Shown: positions 1 through 9,483 of the stretch, piece after piece
How positions within the stretch are numbered: the first letter of the stretch is position 1
Layout of the letters: each line of letters begins with the position of its first letter
DNA from: Ohtaekwangia koreensis
GTDB taxonomy: Bacteria > Bacteroidota > Bacteroidia > Cytophagales > Cyclobacteriaceae
Length of the DNA: 64,000 nt
Reading direction: 5' to 3'
Assembly: GCF_900167975.1 (NCBI RefSeq)
Contig: NZ_FUZU01000001.1
Coordinates: 1,584,580 to 1,648,579, forward strand
Notes under the pieces: generated by a model
Seen by the model: only the letters and a program-made list of their open reading frames with translations
What the model was told of the DNA's origin: nothing
Databases searched by the model: none
Program-made: the position numbers and the translations under genes

Positions 1-117
1 TTCAATAAAAACGAATGTTTTTCAAAAAAGTTTTGAATGAGTTATAAATTGTGATGCGATTGTAACCTTTCGACACTCACGCTTTGCAAAACCTCATGAT
101 TAAAATGATGGGGTGAT

Positions 118-1032
118 TTAAGAAAGCGCCTGCGGTGAAGGACTGCCGGCTGGTCTTGATTTATCTTCCGGTAGCGGGACATATTCATGGTTGTCCGATG
201 GTGGCAGTATAATTCTTCCTTCTTTCCAATCTGCTTTTGCCTGTTCAATTCTCTCTTTGCGCGAAGACACAAAGTTCCACCAGATAAAACGTTCTCCCAA
301 TGGTTCGCCACCCAGTAGCATGAGAGTAGTAGGTTCTTTAGCCATGAGAATCGGATCTACACCTTTTGAAAAAATGAGCATCTGTCCGGCATGATAGGTA
401 GTTCCTGAAACTTCAATACTGCCCTTTACTATATAAATGCCACGCTCGGAGTGTTCTTGCGGCAAACCAAACCGAGCGTCCTTTTCCAATACTACGTGAA
501 GATAAAATAACGGAGAGTGTATATGTACATTGCCTTTTAATCCAAAAGCATTTCCAGCGATTAGCCGCATCCATACACCTTTGTCTGTAAACACAGGTAG
601 CTCCTCGGGTTTATAGTTATTAAACGATGGTGCAGACTCCTCTGCCTTTTCCGGCAATGCCACCCACGTTTGAATCATCTCCAGAGCACCGCCCGCTAAA
701 ATAGACGGGTCTTCAAAACGTTCGGAGTGAGCAATACCACTTCCCGCCGTCATCCAGTTTACCTCGCCCGGCCGAATGATTTGCTCGACTCCCAGACTAT
801 CCCGATGCATGACCTGGCCACCAAATAAATAGCTTACGGTAGAAAGTCCGATATGCGGATGAGGGAGTACATCCATCGAGCTTATGTTTTCAGGAGCGAT
901 TGCTACCGGGCCGGCATGGTCCATAAATATAAATGGCCCCACCATTCTTCTCAGGCGGAAGGGTAGGATTCTGCGCACTTCCATTCCCGGGGTAATGGCT
1001 GCTTTTCGTGCTTCAATGACGATGTCTAACAT
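118..1032 (-). CDS. Pirin family protein
   Basis: This 304-residue protein has the bicupin pirin layout. The N-terminal cupin carries the metal-binding set: H58 and H60 in the HPHIG motif, then H102 and E104 in the SGIAHSER motif. A second, degenerate cupin follows at about residues 170-270. Family members are cytoplasmic iron proteins, and some have quercetin 2,3-dioxygenase activity; the substrate here cannot be read from sequence. No signal peptide is visible. The gene starts 30 bases after the stop of the flavin-dependent oxidoreductase gene upstream on the same strand, so the two are probably co-transcribed. The length is normal for the family and all four metal ligands are present. Confidence 0.9.
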   Translation of the reverse strand: MLDIVIEARKAAITPGMEVRRILPFRLRRMVGPFIFMDHAGPVAIAPENISSMDVLPHPHIGLSTVSYLFGGQVMHRDSLGVEQIIRPGEVNWMTAGSGIAHSERFEDPSILAGGALEMIQTWVALPEKAEESAPSFNNYKPEELPVFTDKGVWMRLIAGNAFGLKGNVHIHSPLFYLHVVLEKDARFGLPQEHSERGIYIVKGSIEVSGTTYHAGQMLIFSKGVDPILMAKEPTTLMLLGGEPLGERFIWWNFVSSRKERIEQAKADWKEGRIILPPSDNHEYVPLPEDKSRPAGSPSPQALS

Positions 1033-1062
1033 GTATATATATAGTTAATGCTCAGGCTTTGT

Positions 1063-2091
1063 TCACTTTTTGTTTTGCATATTCACCAATGGAATCACTT
1101 TGGTTCCGATCAGTTCAATGGATTTACTCAACTGTGCATGCGTCAGGCCTGCATTATCCATTTGAAAAGTGAAGCGGTCAACACCACCCAACGATTCACT
1201 GTGACGCAACAATTTTTCAGCCACTCGTTCCGGACCTCCTACCACAAGGACACCTTTTGGAGCGATCAACGAATCGAACTGTGATCGCGTAACCGGAGGC
1301 CAGCCGCGTTGCTTGCCAAGCCGTGTCCATAACTCCGCGTATCCTGGGTAATATTCAGTTACGGCTTCCTCATCTGTTGCTGCTACATAGCCGGGAGAAT
1401 GCAATCCAACACTCAGTTGTTCGGGTTTAAATCCTGCTTTACTCCCTGCTTCGCGATACAAGTCAATCAACGGACGGAAGCGATGTGTTTCACCTCCGAT
1501 AACTGCAACCATTAATGGCAACCCCAAACTTCCTGCGCGCACAAAAGATTCCGGAGTTCCTCCTACACCTAACCACACAGGCAGCTGTGGCTGCAAGGCG
1601 CGGGGATAAACTGGCAAGTTGTTAATGGGTGCGCGAAACTTGCCAGCCCAGGTAATAAACTCCTGATCGCGTATCTTAAGAAGTAAGTCTAACTTCTCTT
1701 TAAATAGTGCATCGTAGTCATTTAGGTTGTATCCAAATAAAGGATATGCTTCTATGGACGAACCACGACCCACAACCAACTCTGCACGACCTTTCGATAT
1801 AAGATCTAAGGTGGCATAACTCTGATAAACGCGCACCGGATCAGCAACGCTCAATACTTTCACAGCACTCGCAAGCCGTATGCGTTTGGTACGCGCTGCT
1901 GCAGCGGCCAGTATTACTTCCGTTGCCGAATCCAGAAACTCCTTTTTATGATGTTCGCCTATACCAAAAACATCGAGTCCTGCCTGATCTGCTAAACTGA
2001 TTCGTTCCAGTAATTGCTCCATCGCGTCCACGCTACTCAGCGAGTTGCTACCATACATTGCCGAGGCAAAACTGTCTATTCCTATTTCCAT
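1063..2091 (-). CDS. LLM-class flavin-dependent oxidoreductase (luciferase-like monooxygenase)
   Basis: The 342-residue protein reads as a single luciferase-like TIM barrel. It begins MEIGIDSFA, has the family motif GIGEHHKKEF near residue 43, a strand ending LASAVKVLS near residue 73, and VVGRGSSIEAYPLFG near residue 105, which is typical of the LLM group including alkanal monooxygenase-like proteins. Members use reduced FMN or F420 to oxygenate or reduce small molecules; the substrate is unknown here. No signal peptide is present. It is the first gene of a likely two-gene minus-strand unit with the pirin gene 30 bases downstream. Both are commonly stress-related or catabolic, but no specific pathway is indicated. 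Confidence 0.88.
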   Translation of the reverse strand: MEIGIDSFASAMYGSNSLSSVDAMEQLLERISLADQAGLDVFGIGEHHKKEFLDSATEVILAAAAARTKRIRLASAVKVLSVADPVRVYQSYATLDLISKGRAELVVGRGSSIEAYPLFGYNLNDYDALFKEKLDLLLKIRDQEFITWAGKFRAPINNLPVYPRALQPQLPVWLGVGGTPESFVRAGSLGLPLMVAVIGGETHRFRPLIDLYREAGSKAGFKPEQLSVGLHSPGYVAATDEEAVTEYYPGYAELWTRLGKQRGWPPVTRSQFDSLIAPKGVLVVGGPERVAEKLLRHSESLGGVDRFTFQMDNAGLTHAQLSKSIELIGTKVIPLVNMQNKK

Positions 2092-3076
2092 ATTGTTATC
2101 TCCTTTTCGTTGTAAAAATGGCAGAAACGCTCGTACATCTCATTGATAAATGATAAGAAAGGCGATTAACAAATATCAATGAATGATGAAGTTACATACA
2201 AACTCATTGCGGAATGTCAACTGGATTGGGTAATGGTTCGGTTGCCGTAGTTGATTAATCAAGCTCGAAGGAGAGTTTAATAATGGATATATCGGTGATG
2301 GAAAAGTTAAAAGTTCTTCCGTACAAGATTTGACTTGATCATGCTTACCTCATATATACTCAATACCTTTAATAACAAAGAGCGAGTTGCACACTCATGT
2401 ACGGTGATAAATCGAATAGTGTTTAGTTATATAGTCTTGTAACGAAGTTGCTTCATACGAATATTCCCTGGAGTGAGGCTATATTTTAAGGGTAGTATAT
2501 TTTTCTATTTCACCAGTGTATAAATGATTCATTAAATCAGGTGGTGTATTCTATTTGAAGACAGCCATTCAGGCTTCTATACTCCACTTGATCATTGTGA
2601 AGAGTATGCTATACATTGGAGATAATATACACCTAAACACTTTTATCCGAAATTGTTTAATACTATTAATAAGACGAAATACTGTAAATGTATGGTGAAA
2701 CATCTGTTTACTTTCCGTTTCTTTCTTTATTGTTATGTATCATTTTGAGCATTAAAAATCCCAGGACTGGAATATTTGGGTGACTCATGAAGGGCTTGCG
2801 AACGTTTTTGAAGTATATCTATACTCCATAATCCTGATTTTTGTCAGTAAACACTTCATGACCAGTTGACTTACTAAAAGCTCATTCGATGCTTAATTAG
2901 GGTATATTTTATTTCTAAGCGCTTTTATTAGCGCTATAAACGAGGGTAAAAGTTACTTCCGGTGAAGCCATAGATTATTGTGTCTGGAATTACAACGATT
3001 GCTTGGTTCAAAATCTGTACTCTGCGGTGTGTATCAAATTGCGGTAACCATAAAAAAAGATTCTAACCCTAAAATT
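2092..3076. other. Long gene-free divergent intergenic region
   Basis: About 985 bases between the divergent LLM oxidoreductase gene and the chemoreceptor gene hold no convincing open reading frame on either strand. The stretch is AT-rich. A short hairpin of two AGCGCT arms around TTTATT lies at 2918-2935, about 140 bases before the receptor start. Promoters for both flanking units must lie here, but I could not pick out a clear Bacteroidota -33/-7 pair. A small RNA or a decayed gene is possible and not shown. Confidence 0.5.
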
Positions 3077-5293
3077 ATGTTCAAAGAAAACGAAACTCAA
3101 CCTGCTGCGTCAAAGAACCAAAACGGAAAGCACCATAATGGTCACATTGAAAATTCTGCGACTACCACCAAACTGCAGTCTGATGTTATTAATACTGTAT
3201 TTGCAGTTGCTGAGTTTGATCCTTCCGGAAATGTACTACGTGCCAATGATATATTTTTGGATACGTTTGGATATACTATAGAAGAATTGGTTGACAGCCA
3301 CCATAGTATTCTGGTTGATATGCTATATGCGCGCAGTAAAGAGTATAAGAAATTCTGGAACGACCTTGCTCTGGGCATCGCGCAGTCGGGTGAGTATGCC
3401 TTTGTTGATAAAGAAGGAAATGCAGTTTGGTTGCTGATATCATACACACCAGTAACAGATAGCAAGGGAAAGGTTGTGAAGATTGTTACCATGTCTAAAA
3501 ATATTACTGAATCGAAGACTAAATATTCTGATTACGAAGGGCAAATTAATGCCATCAATAAATCGCAGGCGGTAATCTCCTTTAATCTTGATGGAACCAT
3601 TCTGGACGCTAACGATAATTTTCTGAAATCACTTGGCTATACTATTGAAGAAGTAAGGGGTAAGCACCATAGTATATTTGTGGATAGCGCCTATGGACAA
3701 AGTCAGGCCTATAAAGAATTTTGGCAGAAGTTGAATCGTGGTGAATTCATAGCTGATGAGTTCAAACGTATTGGTAAAGATGGGAAAGAGATATGGATAC
3801 AAGCGTCTTATAATCCAATCCTTGACCTCGATGGAAAGCTTTTCAAGGTAGTGAAGTTTGCCACGGACATAACAGATCAGAAGTTGAAGAATGCTGACTA
3901 CCAGGGTCAGATTGATGCAGTAGCAAAGTCTAATGCTGTAATCGAATTTAACATGGACGGCACCATCATTCATGCAAATGATAATTTTCTAAAAACAGTA
4001 GGCTATACGTTGAATGAGATAAAGGGAAAGCATCATCAGATGTTTGTGAGTGCAGACTACGCACGCACTACTGAATATCGTGCTTTCTGGGATACATTGA
4101 ATCGTGGTGAGTTCTTCGTTGGCACCTATACACGTCTGAATAAAAGAGGAAATGAAATATACCTGCAGGCGTCTTATAATCCAATTCTTGATTTGAATGG
4201 TAAGCCTTTTAAGGTGGTAAAGTATGCGTTGGATATGACTGAAATTATCCGTGTAATAAAAGGCATGGCCAATGGAGACTTAAGTCAGCGTTGTGATATA
4301 TCGATAGATAATGGTGGACTGACATCTGAAATAAACAGAGCGCTTGATAATCTGAATTCTGTCATGGGAAATATAAGTCAAGGCTCTGAAGTCGTTGCAA
4401 AATCTTCTGATCTGCTACAAAAAAAAGTAGAAGACATGAGACGCAATACAACAGAGGTGGCTGCAGCTATAGCGCAGATGGCGAAAGGCGCACAAGACCA
4501 GGCACAACGTACAGACGAATCTTCTAAACTTGTTAATCACGTTTTGGCTTCTGCAAATGAAATGGAGAAGAAAGCAAATGTAATCAACAAGGCTGCTGAA
4601 AGCGGATTAGAAAGTTCGAAGCAAGGTGTACAGACTGTTAAAGTATTAGTGGAAAACATGACGGAGATTAAAGACTCCGCGGGTCAAACATCTCAATCTA
4701 TAACTGTGCTGACAAAACGTACGGAAGAGATTGGTAGAACGCTGAACGTTATCACAGATATAGCGAGCCAGACAAATCTGCTTGCTTTGAACGCTGCCAT
4801 TGAAGCTGCACGAGCAGGCGATGCCGGAAGAGGATTCGCAGTAGTAGCAGAAGAAATACGGAAGCTTGCCGAAGACTCACGCAAGTCGGCTGTTGAAATC
4901 GAAAAGATCATCAGCGATGTACAGAAAGATACTGCAGCAGCTGGAAAAGCAATTGATACTATGGAGGCCAGCGTTCGCCAAGGAAATAAGTCTAGCAATG
5001 AAGCTGAAAAAATATTCCTGGAAATAGCGCGCTCTACAGAAGAGACCTTCGGTTCATCCAAGGAAATTCAAACGGCCACTGTTACACAGAAAGATTTCAT
5101 CACCAGTGTAGTGAAAAATATAGAGCAGATCGTAGTGGTCTCTGAAGAGACCGCAGCGGGTACACAACAAGTAGCAAGCTCCAGCCAGCAAATGAGCAAC
5201 GGCATGATGGAAATTGCAAAAGCAGGAGATGAATTGTCGGCAGTGGCTGCAGAGCTGCAAGCGGGTACTACACAGTTTAAGCTGAAGAAATAA
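3077..5293 (+). CDS. Soluble methyl-accepting chemotaxis protein with three PAS domains
   Basis: I start at ATG 3077 (738 residues). The frame can be extended to a TTG at 2978, but that adds a non-conserved, PAS-free 33 residues. There is no membrane segment or signal peptide, so the receptor is cytoplasmic. Three PAS-PAC units lie at about 38-145, 158-267 and 281-390, spaced about 122 residues apart, each with a GYT-E-[LVI]-HH motif. A short HAMP-like linker follows ([16 protein letters not shown]), then the signalling coiled coil at about 434-738. The coiled-coil tip is intact ([20 protein letters not shown]). This is the architecture of Pseudomonas BdlA, with one extra PAS. The PAS domains may bind heme, flavin or a small ligand, which the sequence does not settle. 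It heads the che cluster and is its only receptor. There is no C-terminal CheR-tethering pentapeptide. Confidence 0.92.
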   Translation: MFKENETQPAASKNQNGKHHNGHIENSATTTKLQSDVINTVFAVAEFDPSGNVLRANDIFLDTFGYTIEELVDSHHSILVDMLYARSKEYKKFWNDLALGIAQSGEYAFVDKEGNAVWLLISYTPVTDSKGKVVKIVTMSKNITESKTKYSDYEGQINAINKSQAVISFNLDGTILDANDNFLKSLGYTIEEVRGKHHSIFVDSAYGQSQAYKEFWQKLNRGEFIADEFKRIGKDGKEIWIQASYNPILDLDGKLFKVVKFATDITDQKLKNADYQGQIDAVAKSNAVIEFNMDGTIIHANDNFLKTVGYTLNEIKGKHHQMFVSADYARTTEYRAFWDTLNRGEFFVGTYTRLNKRGNEIYLQASYNPILDLNGKPFKVVKYALDMTEIIRVIKGMANGDLSQRCDISIDNGGLTSEINRALDNLNSVMGNISQGSEVVAKSSDLLQKKVEDMRRNTTEVAAAIAQMAKGAQDQAQRTDESSKLVNHVLASANEMEKKANVINKAAESGLESSKQGVQTVKVLVENMTEIKDSAGQTSQSITVLTKRTEEIGRTLNVITDIASQTNLLALNAAIEAARAGDAGRGFAVVAEEIRKLAEDSRKSAVEIEKIISDVQKDTAAAGKAIDTMEASVRQGNKSSNEAEKIFLEIARSTEETFGSSKEIQTATVTQKDFITSVVKNIEQIVVVSEETAAGTQQVASSSQQMSNGMMEIAKAGDELSAVAAELQAGTTQFKLKK

Positions 5294-5301
5294 TACCTAC
5301 A

Positions 5302-5321
5302 ACTATATATACATATATAGT
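5302..5321. repeat. TATATA-rich inverted repeat after the receptor gene
   Basis: Nine-base arms (5302-5310 and 5313-5321) flank a two-base centre just after the receptor stop codon. It could fold as a weak AT hairpin in the mRNA. There is no T-tract, so a terminator is unlikely and the cluster may read through to cheW. Confidence 0.4.
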
Positions 5322-5365
5322 CAGGCGAAAATCAAAGTTTCCAGGAATTTATTGCAGCAACAACA

Positions 5366-5890
5366 ATGAGCAAGACAACACAAATAAAGGAACCTAGCGC
5401 TGATCAAGGACGGATACAGCAAATCGTAGTATTTAAGTTAGGACAAGAAGAATACGGCCTGCATATAGATCAGATTCGGGAAGTGGTGATTACACCAGTT
5501 ATCACAAGAATGCCACAAACACCTTCTTTTGTAAAGGGCGTAGCCAACATCCGCGGTAATGTCATTGCCATACTGGATCTGGAAGATAAATTCGGTTTGG
5601 CCGATCATAATTCGAAACGGTCTGAAAATAATTTTACACTGGTAATTGAAAGCGATGAATATAAAATGGGTATACTGGTATATGAAGTTCCCAATACATT
5701 ATCCATTTCTTCCACCAGCATCGAAGCTTCTGTTTTTACAGGCGATCAACACACAGAGCAGTCCTATATTGCCGGAATTGCAAAGCTGGATAAGCGCCTG
5801 ATCATAATGATCGATATTTTCAAAGTGATTGGTGAGCAGGAAATGCAGCATGTTTTTAAACGTCAGAATCCGCAAACACAGCAGGCATGA
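5366..5890 (+). CDS. cheW: Chemotaxis coupling protein CheW
   Basis: The 174-residue protein is one CheW domain with short tails. It shows the conserved opening strand (VVFKLGQEEYGLHIDQIREVV, about residues 21-41) and the motif FVKGVANIRGNVIAILDL, which contains the NxRG signature. It couples the receptor to the CheA kinase in the cytoplasmic array. It starts 72 bases after the receptor and its stop codon overlaps the cheD start by four bases (ATGA), pointing to translational coupling. The C-terminal tail (residues about 160-174) is polar and not conserved. Confidence 0.95.
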   Translation: MSKTTQIKEPSADQGRIQQIVVFKLGQEEYGLHIDQIREVVITPVITRMPQTPSFVKGVANIRGNVIAILDLEDKFGLADHNSKRSENNFTLVIESDEYKMGILVYEVPNTLSISSTSIEASVFTGDQHTEQSYIAGIAKLDKRLIIMIDIFKVIGEQEMQHVFKRQNPQTQQA

Positions 5891-6342
5891 TGACGCGGAT
5901 ACTACCGATAAATCATGTAAATGTCACAGCGAAGGCTGTGGTATATATGTGTTATGGCCTTGGCTCCTGCATTGGTTTATTCGTTACCGACCGGGCTACA
6001 AAGCTTGCAGGCGGAGCACACATTCCTGTACCATCTTCGTTAGACACGGACGAACTACTGGGAGCTCCATTGCTGATTGATAAATTACTGCAAGCCTTTC
6101 AGCAACAGGGAAGCGATCTCAGCTGCCTTCGCGCGAAAATTACAGGAGGTGCGCAGGTATATGAAAGTTCTTCAGACATCGGCAAACAGAACATTGAAGC
6201 GGTAAGGCAAGTTCTGGTAGATAAAAAAATATTTTTAGCTGCTGCAGATGTAGGTGGTACAGTATCACGAACGGCACGCTTCAACAGTATGACCGGTGAA
6301 TTAAAAATTTCTACATCCGGACAAATGATATACTCCATCTAA
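5887..6342 (+). CDS. cheD: Chemoreceptor glutamine deamidase CheD
   Basis: The 151-residue protein has the CheD fold signature: the GLGSC motif with nucleophile C28, followed by GGAHIPVPS with catalytic H45, and ITGGAQVY near residue 85. The family deamidates or de-esterifies receptor glutamines and often partners with CheC. The third member of the usual triad is a threonine six residues before the cysteine; here that position is C22, giving CYGLGSC. The start overlaps the cheW stop by four bases. A second ATG follows immediately at 5890, so the first or second methionine could be used. Confidence 0.9.
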   Translation: MMTRILPINHVNVTAKAVVYMCYGLGSCIGLFVTDRATKLAGGAHIPVPSSLDTDELLGAPLLIDKLLQAFQQQGSDLSCLRAKITGGAQVYESSSDIGKQNIEAVRQVLVDKKIFLAAADVGGTVSRTARFNSMTGELKISTSGQMIYSI

Positions 6343-6354
6343 AATTATATCCCA

Positions 6355-6711
6355 ATGACAAAAAATGTTTTAATCGTTGATGATTCGCTATATATGCGAA
6401 CTGTTATAAAAGACTACCTGGAACAGGCAGGCTATAAGGTTGTTGGTCAGGCTTCCAACGGTGAGGAGGCTATCGATCTTGCTTTTGACCTTCAACCCGA
6501 TATTATTACACTGGATAATATACTTCCGGATATGATCGGTACGGATATACTCAAAGTATATAGTAAAGAGAAGCTTGGTTCCAAAGTAATTATGATCAGC
6601 GCTGTAGGACAGGAGTCAGTTATACAGGAGGGCCTCAATCTGGGAGCCAAAGCATACATCGTGAAGCCGTTTACTTCTGAGCAACTTCTTCAGGAAGTAG
6701 GGAAACTATAA
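6355..6711 (+). CDS. cheY: CheY-like response regulator
   Basis: This stand-alone receiver domain has 118 residues and no output domain. The acidic pocket is D9-D10, the phospho-acceptor is D54 (ITLDNILPD), S82 takes the Thr/Ser position, Y101 is the aromatic switch, and K104 is the conserved lysine (YIVKPF). It should be phosphorylated by the CheA of the same cluster. The output target is unknown because there are no flagellar motor genes here; in gliding Bacteroidota it may act on another machine. It lies 12 bases after cheD and 12 before cheB. Confidence 0.93.
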   Translation: MTKNVLIVDDSLYMRTVIKDYLEQAGYKVVGQASNGEEAIDLAFDLQPDIITLDNILPDMIGTDILKVYSKEKLGSKVIMISAVGQESVIQEGLNLGAKAYIVKPFTSEQLLQEVGKL

Positions 6712-6723
6712 TTTATACTTCCT

Positions 6724-7752
6724 ATGCCTGGACCCAAAATAAAAATCCTTTTGATCGAAGACTCTGGATTTATGCGGATTGTTCTATCAGATCTGCTGCG
6801 TAGAGACGAGACGATTGAAGTAGTGGCCACTGCCTCCAACGGACTAGAAGGTGTTGAGAAAGTAAAACATTTTAAACCGGATGTTGTCATCACCGATATG
6901 GTAATGCCGCAATATGATGGCTTATATGTAGTGCAGCGACTCATGAAAGATATGCCGTTACCAATTATACTACTCAGTTCTATGGATCGCACCAATCCCA
7001 GGATATTTGATGCTCTTCGCGAAGGTGCGTTTGATTTTGTGGATAAGCCGGGCAAAGAAACAGCGTTGCAAGAATATATAGCATTGACGCAAATGGTTCA
7101 CGAAGCCTCGTTGGCGGATTATGTAAAGCTTCGTCAACTGGCCGAAGGCCGTAATACGAGTGCGCATACTTTTGAAGCGCGACTCAACTATGATCTGATA
7201 GCTATAGGAGCTTCCACGGGAGGTCCAAGTGCAATTGAGCTTATAGTTAGTAATCTGCCGAAGAACATTACTGTACCTATTATTATAGCGCAGCATATGC
7301 CTTCCCGGTTCATTACATCTTTTGCAGCTCGTCTGGCTGACAGCACAGGCTTACGTGTAAGCGTTGCTGAGGATGGCGAGCACTTGCTCAACAACCATAT
7401 ATACATGGCGCCCGGAGATGCAAACCTCTGCGTTGGCTTTTCAGGATCGAGCCCTGTGATGCAATATAGTGACGCTATATATAAAGAGTATAATCATCCC
7501 TCAATTGATTGCCTTCTTGAATCGATAGGTGCGATGTATGGAAGACGAGCCATCGGAGTGATCCTGACCGGTATGGGAAAGGACGGCTGCTCTGGATTAA
7601 AAAAAATACGCGAGGCTGGTGGACTTACAATTTCACAAGATGAACATTCATCTATAGTATATGGAATGCCGAGGGTTGCTTTTGAATCAGGATCCTCGAT
7701 GCATCAGATGCCGTTAACAGAAATTCCAAAATTTATCATCAGCGCATTATGA
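6724..7752 (+). CDS. cheB: Chemotaxis-specific methylesterase CheB
   Basis: The 342-residue protein has the standard two-domain CheB layout. An N-terminal receiver (about 5-125) carries phospho-acceptor D58. The methylesterase domain (about 155-340) carries the catalytic triad S164 (GASTGGP), H191 (AQHMP) and D287 (GMGKDG). It removes methyl groups from receptor glutamates when phosphorylated by CheA. Length and motifs are complete. The stop codon overlaps the cheA start by four bases, so expression of the two is likely coupled. Confidence 0.96.
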   Translation: MPGPKIKILLIEDSGFMRIVLSDLLRRDETIEVVATASNGLEGVEKVKHFKPDVVITDMVMPQYDGLYVVQRLMKDMPLPIILLSSMDRTNPRIFDALREGAFDFVDKPGKETALQEYIALTQMVHEASLADYVKLRQLAEGRNTSAHTFEARLNYDLIAIGASTGGPSAIELIVSNLPKNITVPIIIAQHMPSRFITSFAARLADSTGLRVSVAEDGEHLLNNHIYMAPGDANLCVGFSGSSPVMQYSDAIYKEYNHPSIDCLLESIGAMYGRRAIGVILTGMGKDGCSGLKKIREAGGLTISQDEHSSIVYGMPRVAFESGSSMHQMPLTEIPKFIISAL

Positions 7753-9479
7753 ATCAGGATGAAAAAGATCAGGAATACCGTGAAATATTCTTAGCGGAAG
7801 CGCTTGAGAATTATACTGAGATTAACAGACTTCTTACTATTGTTGAAAAAAATGTTGGTGACAGTCAGTCAGTTCATGCTTTGTTCCGTATCACGCATAC
7901 CCTGAAGGGAAATGCCACCGGAATGGGATTCGAAAAAATTGCCGAGCTGGCTCACGTCATGGAAGATTTCTTTGGAGAAGTCCGTGATGGAAGAATTGCC
8001 CTGGGAAGTGACATTTTTTCATCAGTGTTTAAAGCTGCCGATGTGTTAGGAGAATTGATTGAAGCGATTAAAACTCCGAAAGATGTAAAATACCGTGGTA
8101 TCAAAACCAAGCTGGAAGTGTTGATTAAAAATGCAACGGAAGGTACAATGCGCACTGAGCATCATCCGGCATCAACGCAAGTTGCAACGGCAAGGCTATC
8201 CGCAGATATACTACCTTTACAAGCAGGTGATGACTCTGAATCAGGTGTTGGATCAACGCAGGTAGCGTTTTCAGATCTGATCCAAGTCTCCGTTAAAAAG
8301 CTGGATAATCTTTTGAACTTGGTAGGAGAACTTATAATTGAACGCGATCGTATCATTGCCAACAATGCCCGTTCGCATACTGCAAATGAATTCTCAAGGC
8401 TCAATCGTATTTCTTCTGACCTGCAGTATTCCGTTATGGATGTGCGGCTTGTACAAGTAGGTTTCTTGTTCAATAAATTTCACCGTATCGTTAGAGATGC
8501 ATCTGTTAAAGAGAGCAAGCAAGTAAACCTCAAACTTGAGGGAGTAGAAACAGAAATTGATAGAAATATACTTCAGGTCATTAGTGATTCGCTTATTCAC
8601 CTGATTCGTAATTCTGTTGGACATGGGATTGAATCACCGGAGGAACGCATAAAGAAAGGAAAAACAGCAGAAGGAAATATTATGCTGTCTGCCACCAGTG
8701 AATCCGACACCGTGGTCATTACTATAAAGGATGATGGCGCGGGTATTGATCCACAGCGTATCAAACAAAAAGCCATCGCGAAGAATATCATTCACGCGCA
8801 GGACGCAAACCAGTTGAGTGAACGCGACTTGATTATGCTGATTTTTGAACCAGGTTTTTCTACCATGGATCATGTTACAGCTATATCTGGCAGAGGTGTT
8901 GGAATGGATGTAGTGAAGAGAGCACTTGATTCTATAGGAGGTACCATACAGGTGGACTCTATGATAGGCGAGGGTACAATCATTACTTTGCGTTTGCCAT
9001 CCTCTATGGCGGTTAAGTCTACGTTATTGTTTGAGCTTGAAAGTCAAACGTATGCTATACCACTCTCCTATACCGAGTCGGTAATTTCCATTTATAAATC
9101 AGCGGTCCATAAGGCAGGGCAGGGGCTTATTACCGTACACTTGGGCAACACGATTCATATAGTATTTCTCTCAGATCTGTTTGCACAAAGCGTAGGGGAT
9201 TCAAGAGGTCGCTATGCTTCTTTCGATCAGCTTCATGGCGAGCAGAAACTGGAAGTTGTCGTAGTTACTTTCAATGGTAAAAGAATAGGATTTATAGTGG
9301 ATAAACTTCTTCAGCAAAAGGAAATTGTAGAGAAGCCTTTGCGAAAACCTTTTGATGCAATTTCTTTCCTAAGCGGAACCACTATATTAGGTAATGGAAA
9401 TGTATGCTTGTCGCTAAGCATTCCAGGCATAGTCAACGCATTATTTACAAATCAGGTGAACAAAACAGTCAACGCTTAA
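7749..9479 (+). CDS. cheA: Chemotaxis histidine kinase CheA without a P2 domain
   Basis: At 576 residues this is shorter than typical CheA. The P1 phosphotransfer domain has H50 in FRITHTLKG. A linker of about 50 residues (115-170) stands where the CheY-binding P2 domain would be. P3 dimerisation spans about 175-240. The P4 ATPase spans about 245-418, with N-box N288, G1 motif DDGAGID (328-334) and G2 motif GRGVGMD (381-387). A CheW-like P5 domain runs from about 420 to the end. The N-box reads RNSVGHGIE; the aspartate usual before HGIE is glycine (G291). It is the central kinase of the cluster and should phosphorylate the CheY and CheB encoded upstream. Confidence 0.95.
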   Translation: MNQDEKDQEYREIFLAEALENYTEINRLLTIVEKNVGDSQSVHALFRITHTLKGNATGMGFEKIAELAHVMEDFFGEVRDGRIALGSDIFSSVFKAADVLGELIEAIKTPKDVKYRGIKTKLEVLIKNATEGTMRTEHHPASTQVATARLSADILPLQAGDDSESGVGSTQVAFSDLIQVSVKKLDNLLNLVGELIIERDRIIANNARSHTANEFSRLNRISSDLQYSVMDVRLVQVGFLFNKFHRIVRDASVKESKQVNLKLEGVETEIDRNILQVISDSLIHLIRNSVGHGIESPEERIKKGKTAEGNIMLSATSESDTVVITIKDDGAGIDPQRIKQKAIAKNIIHAQDANQLSERDLIMLIFEPGFSTMDHVTAISGRGVGMDVVKRALDSIGGTIQVDSMIGEGTIITLRLPSSMAVKSTLLFELESQTYAIPLSYTESVISIYKSAVHKAGQGLITVHLGNTIHIVFLSDLFAQSVGDSRGRYASFDQLHGEQKLEVVVVTFNGKRIGFIVDKLLQQKEIVEKPLRKPFDAISFLSGTTILGNGNVCLSLSIPGIVNALFTNQVNKTVNA

Positions 9480-9483
9480 AATT

